A stretch of DNA of 9,707 bases from Euryarchaeota archaeon UBA250 (GTDB lineage: Archaea; Thermoplasmatota; Poseidoniia; Poseidoniales; Thalassarchaeaceae), in assembly GCA_002504845.1 (NCBI GenBank), contig DATW01000029.1, forward strand, positions 1-9,707, read 5' to 3'. The position numbers and the translations under genes were made by a program. Under the pieces are notes generated by a model. The model was given only the letters and a program-made list of their open reading frames with translations. It had not been told where the DNA came from and made no database searches. Of the stretch, positions 1 to 6,483 are shown in pieces; position 1 is the stretch's first letter; every line of letters starts with the position of its first letter.

Positions 1-149
1 CCCTCTCGATATAGCAGCGTCACTGCTGCGATGTCCATGCCTTCGTCTGCAGCAGACTTCAGATGATCGCCTGCTAGAACTCCCAAGCCACCGGAGTATG
101 TGTGCAACTCGCTGTACAGGCCTATTTCGGCACTTAGATAGGCAATCAA
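1..149 (-). CDS. glgP: alpha-glucan (glycogen/maltodextrin) phosphorylase, N-terminal fragment
   Basis: Partial gene running off the left edge; 49 codons are visible. The translation contains AYLSAEIGLYSEL, then TYSGGLGVLAGDHLKSAADE, then VTLLYREG. These match the N-terminal signature of GT35 alpha-glucan phosphorylases, especially the shorter (about 550-residue) type that begins near 'IAYFSMEIGL' and lacks the extra N-terminal domain of the long type. The family uses pyridoxal phosphate to release glucose-1-phosphate from the non-reducing end of alpha-1,4-glucans in the cytoplasm; the catalytic core lies outside the window. I chose the TTG at 149-147 because a GGAGG motif sits 7 bases upstream and a stop codon (179-177) closes the frame a little further up; TTG at 155 is a weaker alternative. 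The gene follows the GH57 gene by 14 bases on the same strand, so the two are probably cotranscribed. The family call is firm; the exact start is less so. Confidence 0.88.
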   Translation of the reverse strand, partial: MIAYLSAEIGLYSELHTYSGGLGVLAGDHLKSAADEGMDIAAVTLLYRE

Positions 150-156
150 AAACAAC

Positions 157-161
157 CCTCC
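157..161 (-). promoter_or_regulatory. Shine-Dalgarno site for glgP
   Basis: GGAGG on the minus strand, just after the TAG stop of the GH57 gene (166-164) and 7 bases before the TTG at 149. It supports translation of the phosphorylase from an internal site on a shared transcript and decides in favour of the TTG start. Confidence 0.6.
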
Positions 162-163
162 GT

Positions 164-3100
164 CTAATCTTCTATCTCAGCGTCCGAATGCCCATCTTCC
201 ATATCGTCGGAGGATGGCCTTCTCGTGCCTTGTAAGACAAGGATCGCCGCGGCTAGGACGATGACTACCAAAATTAAGGGGGTGATCAATGAATTTGTTT
301 CTGAATCCTGATCGTCTTCGCCCGTATCCGTGCCATTCCCATTCTGTGTGCCATTGTTTACTTGCGTGTCTGATATGGTGCCAGATTCGATTAGAAGCAT
401 GGAAGCGACATTTCCAGCTACATCCGTGGCATGTAGTGTCACTGTGTGATTGCTCGCCGGTACAGCCAGAGAGTAGCGATGGACTTGTTCTGTTGGATAA
501 TCCGACTCATCGCCAATATCGGCAGACGAACAAGATACGCTCGTACATACCTCGACGAGTATAGAAGATGGCTCAGTTGTGAAGAAGGTCAAGTGGTAAG
601 CACCATCATCGACTTCGTACTCAGCGCCCAGTATCTCAGGGGCTTCGGCATCAATCTCTTCAGAGGTAGTGAATGATGCGCTAACACTCACATCGTCCGC
701 ACTGATTGTTACGGTGTATTCTTCCCCCGGGCTCATGCCTGAAATGACGTATACGTGGTCCGAGCTGGATGATGCCCACGACTCGCCCATAACCTCGCCG
801 CCGTCACCGGTTACACGAACATCCATCTGACCGGATTTTGCAGAGGACCATGTCAACAATGCAGAGTTACCAGTTACTTCGCTTACGGTCAATCCGTATA
901 CCTGCTGTTCGATGGGAGGCAGTTCAAGGCCATGGAGTTCGGCATAGGTCATCGTGTTGACGTCATACGAGTTTAGCATGGCCGCTTGGTCTACACTTTC
1001 GGGTAGGAGCACGTCCCAGATGGTTGAGTGGTATTTCTGCAAGTTAGTCGGATTCGCAGGCGCGCCTCCTCCAGCAACCCACGTAGAGGCCGTTTCATCG
1101 ACAGCACGGAGCTTCCCCTCGCCATACCCGTCTTGGCTGCCCACTACTATGATGAATCTAGATGTGGCAAGATCCCCTCCGATTATCGATTTCGAGATCG
1201 TCGCGACAATCGTATTTGTTTCTGGATTCGCCTGAGCCTCTATGCCCGTGGTTATCCGTGTCGATGATTCGTGAGTCATGCCATAGACCGGCCCCGCCTC
1301 GCCCACAAGCATGACTGCAGACTCCCAACCCCATTCCGGGGATGTCTTTGCGTATGTGCCTGGCAACAAGTCCTGATTGCCACCTGGCGCCGAATCCACA
1401 TAGATCTGGATATTTGCATGGGACCACCCCCACATCATATTCCAGTTATTGGTAATCTCAGCCATCGTGAATGTGAATCTCACATTCCATGCACTCTGTT
1501 CGATCATCGCATGCTCAAGATCGAACAGACCCGCTCCAGGTGCAAAATCCCCTGCCAGCGGGTACGTGTAGTCGCCATCCCCCGTCTCATCGCCAGCCGG
1601 GTCTTGCATGTCGAGAATTTTGACCCACGACTCTAGATTAGGCATAGAAATCTGCATCGGTGGCGATGGTGCCAATTCGATATCCGCCCCTCCTCCAGCG
1701 GCTCTACTTTGGTATACGCTGCTAACGATGCGAAGTCTGGTGAAACCATTCGGCTCCAAATCAGCAGTAGACCATGGTATCTCTACCTCGAAGACCTCAT
1801 CAGCTACAATCAGCCCCAACGCCCCCTGTGACTCAATTGACCATTCTTCGTTACCCTGTGATTGGAATGTGTTGTACGTCATACGCCCATCGTTTCGGAG
1901 CTGATTGAAATCAAACCACAGCATCTTCGTAGTTGGCATGTTCAAAGGTTCCATCCCGTAGTACGTGTGGAAGTTTGCCTGAGCGACATTGTTGTCAACT
2001 GCATTGGGCGCCATGAGATAAATTTGGATGTGGGGTGTTCCGCCTTCGTATGAATCTGGATCCAAGTATGAATCGATATCTCCCACGCCTATCTTCAGGT
2101 GTATGCTGCCCGTATCATGGCCTATCTCTATGCTTGTTATGTCAGTCGCATCACCACCGCTGCCTACATCGTATTCGGCAGCAGAGTTCCATTCTCCCGG
2201 GAATGATAGGCCATCGTAGAATGGCTCCATCAAGCCACCTGATGGCCTTGTTGGCGTGGCTACGTTTCCGGAGAGGTCTAGAAGATCCGGGGGTAGCTCC
2301 ACGCCCAGACTCTCATATATGGTTCTGAGATGGGTCCTGAAGAGTGCATCGAACTGCGAATCATCTCCAGAGTCTTGGTCTGCACCGTACCACCAGAACC
2401 AATCACTCCCCTGAGCAGCCATTAGAGCATGCTTAGCGGCTGGAAGACCAGGATTGTCCGGCTGATCATTCAGGACCTGCATGTATGCATCTCTTGCAGC
2501 CACCAAGCGATGCCATCCAATCGACTCCTCTTCCTCGCCCGCCCAAGTGGACAAGTCCCCTTGAATCCATGAGCCCGTAGCAAGCTCTTCCAATCTCGGA
2601 AGTTGAGCCGTTCCTTTCTCTTCGAGATACTGTCCCGGGGTCATGGTTCTGATTGTCGGATGATCCTGCAGTGCATCGAACCATTCGTGAAGGAATTCCC
2701 TGCCATTGTCACTAGAACCGAAACCGCTCATGAAAAGCCAATTCTCGCCATCAGCGGCTACTGTTAGTAAGTGGTCCTCTGGATTCCCTCCAGCATTTAT
2801 GATGTCACTTCTCCTGCTCTCCACCTGCGAGATGAAATCGGCCACAGCATCTTCCACATCCATGTCTCCATACGTGAATGCAATCCTGTCAGATATCCCC
2901 GTCTCCCTAAACACCATCATCATCTCTTGCCCTCCTGATTCAACCATCCAGGGGGACGTGATGTCCATGGTAGAGGCGTCAGATGGATTCCCTCCGCCCA
3001 ACTTGACAGACTGGGACAGAACTTGCTTGTCGCTAACAGCCCACTGTATGCCGTTATCTGCCATCGGTGCGATTACCGCCTGTGAGACCGCTTGTTCGGA

Positions 3101-4177
3101 GGGCCACATGCCGCTAGGTCTGATTCCCGTGCTGGCCTCGAAAAGATCCAGTCCTTCCGAGACTTGACTCTCCACATCAGATATCCACGCATTCTTCTCA
3201 ACTGGTATCCCGTCTTCCATAGTCCAGCCTGGCATGGCTAGGAGTGGCATAATCGGATGGTATTTCGGAGTCGTTGTCAGCTCTACTTGTGATGTATTAG
3301 CTAGATTTGAGTACAATGGCATAACATTGAGCATCTGTTCGCTCTGATATGAAAGAACTGTCTCAAGGTCATTCATGGTGTATGGCGCTTGTTTCTCAAA
3401 TATCGATTGCATTTCGGCACTTGCAGCAGTTTCTGCTAGCAGGTAATCATAATCGCCCATTACCAATGGACCAGAGTTCTGGAAGAGATGGAATAGGACT
3501 GTGGCGTCAAGGAGGTGCTGAGGGTGGAATATGACTGACGATTTAGGCCCACGCGAATCACCAGGAGCGGCTTGATACGCCCTAACGAATGAAGGATCGC
3601 TGTTGTCTCTCCCATCTTTGAGGGCCCCGAATGAACTGCTAGCTGGCTCCATCCACCCCAATTCCGGGTGCTCTCCATCGACGTCATACACCCATGGTTG
3701 AATCCTGAAGTATTCGAACATCATTTGCGCGAGTTCCCATTCACTCAGATCAGTCGGATAGCCTGTCGCATACCCTTCTCCGTCTGTAACCCAATTTGAT
3801 TTTGCAAGAGCCAGATGCAAATCCATGGTGCTGGGGTCGCTGTAATCCTCAAGCTGCTCTATCAACGAGGGGACGATGTTGTAGGTCACGTTCGTGCCAG
3901 GGTACATTCCCAGGATGCCCGGGCTGTCTATGTACTCATGACTGCCATGCACTCTGACCCATGGTAATTCATAAAATCCTGATTCTATATTCTTGTAATA
4001 TGGTTGATGCATGTGTAGTATTATTGCTAGATTGATAGCACCGTGATCTTCCGTATCAGCCGTATCAGCAGACGCTGGAATCACCCCTCCAAGGGGTACA
4101 GACACCATAATTGCCACAAGAGCAAAGCCCACGAATCTTCTTTCTCGATAATCCCCGACTGACCCATACATCTCCAT
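164..4177 (-). CDS. membrane-anchored extracellular GH57 amylopullulanase-like alpha-glucan hydrolase
   Basis: About 1,337 residues from ATG 4177. I preferred this to ATG 4210 (11 residues longer) because it gives a normal signal peptide (RERR, hydrophobic stretch, then ASA|DT near residue 37) and has a TATA-like element upstream. Using 4177 numbering, the GH57 catalytic domain spans about 46-520. It shows HMHQP (55-59), HGSHEYID (77-84), YHPIMPLL (306-313), GMWPSE with probable nucleophile E361, FRETGISDRIAF (423-434) and ADGENW with probable acid/base D476. A helical segment follows (about 535-625, with SDWFWWYG). Next come two beta-sandwich, glucodextranase-C/DOMON-like modules (about 655-840 and 850-1060), each with an IQIY strand. 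After these come one clear and one weaker FN3-like domain (about 1090-1260), an Asn/Gly/Asp-rich linker, a transmembrane helix (about 1296-1316) and a short acidic tail. Role: hydrolysis of alpha-1,4 and possibly alpha-1,6 bonds in starch or glycogen outside the cell. Bond specificity cannot be read from sequence. Several N-x-S/T sequons suggest glycosylation. Confidence 0.9.
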   Translation of the reverse strand: MEMYGSVGDYRERRFVGFALVAIMVSVPLGGVIPASADTADTEDHGAINLAIILHMHQPYYKNIESGFYELPWVRVHGSHEYIDSPGILGMYPGTNVTYNIVPSLIEQLEDYSDPSTMDLHLALAKSNWVTDGEGYATGYPTDLSEWELAQMMFEYFRIQPWVYDVDGEHPELGWMEPASSSFGALKDGRDNSDPSFVRAYQAAPGDSRGPKSSVIFHPQHLLDATVLFHLFQNSGPLVMGDYDYLLAETAASAEMQSIFEKQAPYTMNDLETVLSYQSEQMLNVMPLYSNLANTSQVELTTTPKYHPIMPLLAMPGWTMEDGIPVEKNAWISDVESQVSEGLDLFEASTGIRPSGMWPSEQAVSQAVIAPMADNGIQWAVSDKQVLSQSVKLGGGNPSDASTMDITSPWMVESGGQEMMMVFRETGISDRIAFTYGDMDVEDAVADFISQVESRRSDIINAGGNPEDHLLTVAADGENWLFMSGFGSSDNGREFLHEWFDALQDHPTIRTMTPGQYLEEKGTAQLPRLEELATGSWIQGDLSTWAGEEEESIGWHRLVAARDAYMQVLNDQPDNPGLPAAKHALMAAQGSDWFWWYGADQDSGDDSQFDALFRTHLRTIYESLGVELPPDLLDLSGNVATPTRPSGGLMEPFYDGLSFPGEWNSAAEYDVGSGGDATDITSIEIGHDTGSIHLKIGVGDIDSYLDPDSYEGGTPHIQIYLMAPNAVDNNVAQANFHTYYGMEPLNMPTTKMLWFDFNQLRNDGRMTYNTFQSQGNEEWSIESQGALGLIVADEVFEVEIPWSTADLEPNGFTRLRIVSSVYQSRAAGGGADIELAPSPPMQISMPNLESWVKILDMQDPAGDETGDGDYTYPLAGDFAPGAGLFDLEHAMIEQSAWNVRFTFTMAEITNNWNMMWGWSHANIQIYVDSAPGGNQDLLPGTYAKTSPEWGWESAVMLVGEAGPVYGMTHESSTRITTGIEAQANPETNTIVATISKSIIGGDLATSRFIIVVGSQDGYGEGKLRAVDETASTWVAGGGAPANPTNLQKYHSTIWDVLLPESVDQAAMLNSYDVNTMTYAELHGLELPPIEQQVYGLTVSEVTGNSALLTWSSAKSGQMDVRVTGDGGEVMGESWASSSSDHVYVISGMSPGEEYTVTISADDVSVSASFTTSEEIDAEAPEILGAEYEVDDGAYHLTFFTTEPSSILVEVCTSVSCSSADIGDESDYPTEQVHRYSLAVPASNHTVTLHATDVAGNVASMLLIESGTISDTQVNNGTQNGNGTDTGEDDQDSETNSLITPLILVVIVLAAAILVLQGTRRPSSDDMEDGHSDAEIED

Positions 4178-4208
4178 CACGCCTGTACCATAGGATGCTA
4201 GTAAGAGC

Positions 4209-4214
4209 ATATAG
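4209..4214 (-). promoter_or_regulatory. possible TATA element of the GH57-glgP transcript
   Basis: CTATAT on the minus strand, about 34 bases before ATG 4177. This would place transcription start a few bases ahead of that codon, giving a very short leader. A second TATA-like stretch (CTATAG, 4229-4234) lies further upstream, so the assignment is tentative. It is one of the reasons for preferring the start at 4177 over 4210, since with the longer start this element would lie at the start codon. Confidence 0.35.
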
Positions 4215-4266
4215 GTTTCAATCTCGCACTATAGAATTGTTAGTGCCTCCAAAGGGCAAACATCCC

Positions 4267-4274
4267 ATTTATCT
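4267..4274 (+). promoter_or_regulatory. possible TATA element of malQ (leaderless promoter)
   Basis: ATTTATCT centred about 27 bases before the GTG start at 4298, the spacing expected when an archaeal transcript begins at the start codon. No Shine-Dalgarno motif precedes the GTG (the upstream bases are AAAGTAGA), which fits leaderless translation. The match to an archaeal TATA consensus is modest. Confidence 0.4.
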
Positions 4275-4297
4275 GCTGGCTTCACTACGAAAGTAGA

Positions 4298-5668
4298 GTG
4301 AGAGCCGCTGGAATCCTGCTTCCAATCCAGTCCATCCCAAGGGGCGACGCGCCAGGCAGCCTCAGGGAGGCCAGCATCCGCGCGATAGATGCATTCGCCT
4401 CTTTCGGTATCGGTGTATGGCAAATACTTCCTCTGAACCCCCCAGATTTCGTAGGGTCCCCATATGCAAGCCCTTCTGCATTTGCCATGGACCCGGAATT
4501 ATTGCATGACCTCGCAGGAGATGTTAGGGACCCATCCAGATATGATTTGGATGCATGGCTCGAAAACTCAGGGTGGGCAGACTCATGGGCATTATTCAGG
4601 ATACTGAAGTCAATCGATCCAAGGAGCTGGGTGAAATGGGGCTCATGGTCAAACCCCACGGGTCGAGACCTCGACCGTCTCAGATCAGACAATGAAGAGC
4701 ACTACTGGCGTGAAATTACCATACAGTGGAAACTTGAGTATGCTATGAGATCAATCGAGAACCATGCACGTGAGAATGGCATACTGATGCTTGGCGATAT
4801 CCCGCTCTACGTGGCGCATGACTCTGCAGACATCTGGCACAGCAAGGAACTATTCAACATAGGACCGAATGGAGAGCCACTTGAGCGTTCAGGCGCCCCT
4901 CCTGATTCATTCAATCCTCTTGGCCAACTCTGGGGTAACCCCACATATGCGTGGTCGGCACATCAGAAATCCGGCTACGCGTGGTGGAAGAAAAGAGTCG
5001 AGACAGCTTCACGCAGGACACCAGGGATTCGTATAGACCATTTCATCGGACTTGCCGAATACTGGGCAATACCGCCTGAGGCTGAGGATGCACGCGGAGG
5101 CAGATGGGCGGAGGGCCCAGGAGCGTCACTAATGGATGCGATAATCGACTCCTCGGATTTTCTAATTGCTGAGGACCTGGGGATGGCTGGTGATGCCGCA
5201 ATCAGGCTGAGAGATGCCTACAACTTGCATGGGATGTCAATACTTCAGTTCGGATGGGGTCACGACGCTCCGCCGCATCATCTCGATCACATCCCTGAGA
5301 GGGTGGTTGCATACACGGGTACGCACGATAACGATACTTTTGCAGGATGGTATTCGAAGATCGGCCCAGATGACAGAAGAAGGGTCAGGGCGTCCCTCGG
5401 CTGCAATTCTGCGGACGTACCAATGGAGGCGGTGAAGAGGCTCATTTCATCTAAAGCGGATATTGTAGTCATACCCCTGCAGGACGTTTTGGGGCTCGGC
5501 AGCTCTGCAAGGATCAACACCCCGGGGCTAGTCAGCAAGAGAAATTGGTCGTGGATGGCTCCCGAGCATTGGGAATCCCACCGTTCATGGGCATGGCTTT
5601 CCGAATCGGTGAAATCCTCTGGCCGTCTGCCATGGTACGATGGCCGAGAATCTAGTCATGGGCATTGA
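4298..5668 (+). CDS. malQ: 4-alpha-glucanotransferase (amylomaltase, GH77)
   Basis: 456 residues from a GTG start; this start gives the usual family opening (AAGILLPIQSIP, like 'GILLHPTSLPG'). The enzyme moves alpha-1,4-glucan segments between maltodextrins in the cytoplasm, making longer chains for phosphorylase and releasing glucose. Family signatures seen in order: WQILPLNPP (41-49), SPYASPSAFA (54-63), GDIPLYVAHDSADIW (166-180), GAPPDSFNPLGQLWGNPTY (199-217), RIDHF with nucleophile D247, LIAEDLG with acid/base E292, YTGTHDNDTFAGWY with the stabilising D344, and QDVLGLGSSARINTPG (395-410). It is somewhat shorter than the roughly 500-residue compact bacterial enzymes, without loss of any catalytic motif. 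One oddity: the usual 'DHFRGF' reads DHFIGL here, so the Arg after Phe is Ile. It heads the rightward arm and overlaps the next gene by 29 bases, indicating translational coupling with the kinase that would use its glucose product. Confidence 0.95.
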   Translation: MRAAGILLPIQSIPRGDAPGSLREASIRAIDAFASFGIGVWQILPLNPPDFVGSPYASPSAFAMDPELLHDLAGDVRDPSRYDLDAWLENSGWADSWALFRILKSIDPRSWVKWGSWSNPTGRDLDRLRSDNEEHYWREITIQWKLEYAMRSIENHARENGILMLGDIPLYVAHDSADIWHSKELFNIGPNGEPLERSGAPPDSFNPLGQLWGNPTYAWSAHQKSGYAWWKKRVETASRRTPGIRIDHFIGLAEYWAIPPEAEDARGGRWAEGPGASLMDAIIDSSDFLIAEDLGMAGDAAIRLRDAYNLHGMSILQFGWGHDAPPHHLDHIPERVVAYTGTHDNDTFAGWYSKIGPDDRRRVRASLGCNSADVPMEAVKRLISSKADIVVIPLQDVLGLGSSARINTPGLVSKRNWSWMAPEHWESHRSWAWLSESVKSSGRLPWYDGRESSHGH

Positions 5669-6416
5669 TATCGGCGGCTCTTCCGTAAAAGGGGGAATTG
5701 TCGATGTCAATGCTGGGCGTGTAATTGGCCAAAGATGCACCATTGAGCATCAACCTCTGCCACGACTTGCAAGAATAACTGAGTCCATAAGGACCATCAT
5801 CCATGAGGCTCAATACGAGGGCACAGAGATAGGAGTGGGTTTCCCTGGGGTGGTATCCGATTACGAGGTGATCAATGGCCCTAACATGGGCGATGACATC
5901 AGGCACGGATCCCTCGTCGACTCATTATCCGGAAACGGGCTGTCATCCACATTGCTGAATGACGCCGACTCAGCCCTCTACCATGCAATCCGGAATCACA
6001 AGAAATACTCGGGAACGGAAACAATCCTCCTCGTAACAATAGGGACTTCCCTCGGTACAGCCGTATCGCAAGGAGGACGCCTACTCAGGAATATCGAGCT
6101 TGGCAGACTGTTGAATGAGAATGGCACCCACATAGATCAGACGGCGAGTGTAAGGGCTCTAAGGGAGAATGGCATGGATATGAGTAGTTGGGCGAAAAAC
6201 CTCTCATCAGCCATCAAGAGAATAGCCTCATGCGTATCCCCTGAAATCATACTTCTCGGCGGAGGAATCACCGAGGAACCAGACTCTTGGTTCGGTATGG
6301 TCGATGTAGGGCAGATTGTAAAATTGGCACCGGATTCCAACCATGCTGGGCTCATAGGGGCAGCATGCTGGCACCATGACTCCAAAAATGGCGTACTGGG
6401 AATAAGTCCTGTTTAA
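5640..6416 (+). CDS. ROK-family sugar kinase, polyphosphate-glucokinase-like
   Basis: 258 residues. The N-terminal phosphate loop GIDIGGSSVKGG (8-19), LLNDAD with catalytic base D108, and the second phosphate-binding segment TIGTSLGTA (133-141) identify an ROK/ASKHA kinase. The following NIELGR (151-156) and ASVRALRENGMDMSSWAKNL (169-188), ending in SPEIILLGGGI (200-210), align best by eye with polyphosphate glucokinases ('NTELGH...', 'LSWEEWA...', 'SPDLIIIGGG'). As in that branch, the ROK zinc-binding Cys cluster is absent; unlike it, the His of ExGH is Arg156. Expected role: phosphorylation of glucose to glucose-6-phosphate in the cytoplasm. Whether the phosphate donor is polyphosphate, ATP or ADP, and whether the sugar is glucose, cannot be settled here. 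ATG 5640 places the loop at the usual distance from the N-terminus; ATG 5658 (overlap 11 bases) is a shorter alternative. Neither has a clear Shine-Dalgarno motif, which fits coupling to malQ. Confidence 0.85.
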   Translation: MAENLVMGIDIGGSSVKGGIVDVNAGRVIGQRCTIEHQPLPRLARITESIRTIIHEAQYEGTEIGVGFPGVVSDYEVINGPNMGDDIRHGSLVDSLSGNGLSSTLLNDADSALYHAIRNHKKYSGTETILLVTIGTSLGTAVSQGGRLLRNIELGRLLNENGTHIDQTASVRALRENGMDMSSWAKNLSSAIKRIASCVSPEIILLGGGITEEPDSWFGMVDVGQIVKLAPDSNHAGLIGAACWHHDSKNGVLGISPV

Positions 6417-6443
6417 ATGGCAAAAATCACACTAACATAATGT

Positions 6444-6469
6444 TACCAATTGAGTTAATATTGTACCAA
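6444..6469 (+). repeat. TACCAA direct repeat flanking the malE TATA element
   Basis: TACCAA occurs at 6444-6449 and again at 6464-6469, exactly 20 bases apart and on either side of the AT-rich core of the promoter. Two helical turns of spacing would put both copies on the same face of DNA, as for an operator bound by a dimer. The copies are only six bases long, so chance is a real possibility; a CAAT/ATTG inverted pair overlaps the same stretch. Confidence 0.3.
6455..6462 (+). promoter_or_regulatory. TATA element of the binding-protein gene (leaderless promoter)
   Basis: TTAATATT lies in an AT-rich stretch and is centred about 26 bases before ATG 6484, the classical archaeal distance from TATA box to transcription start. 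No Shine-Dalgarno motif precedes this ATG (the upstream bases are TTGCCCCAAACGC). Together these suggest a strong independent leaderless promoter, which makes sense for a binding protein needed in excess of its transporter. Confidence 0.55.
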
Positions 6470-6483
6470 GTTGCCCCAAACGC

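Noticed and set aside
1271..1636. 121-codon open frame on the plus strand
   Set aside because: Antisense to the GH57 C-terminal modules, rich in Cys, His and Arg typical of wrong-frame translation, with no family resemblance.
2706..3167. 153-codon open frame on the plus strand, opposite the GH57 gene
   Set aside because: It lies wholly antisense to a clearly conserved catalytic region, has no recognisable domain, and looks like a shadow of the minus-strand codon pattern.
4285..4692. 135-codon open frame on the minus strand
   Set aside because: Overlaps the N-terminal half of malQ, whose motifs are unmistakable in the plus-strand frame.
6417..6483. Possible terminator between the kinase gene and malE
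   Set aside because: There is no T-run or stable hairpin on the plus strand; the AT-richness is better explained by the malE promoter.
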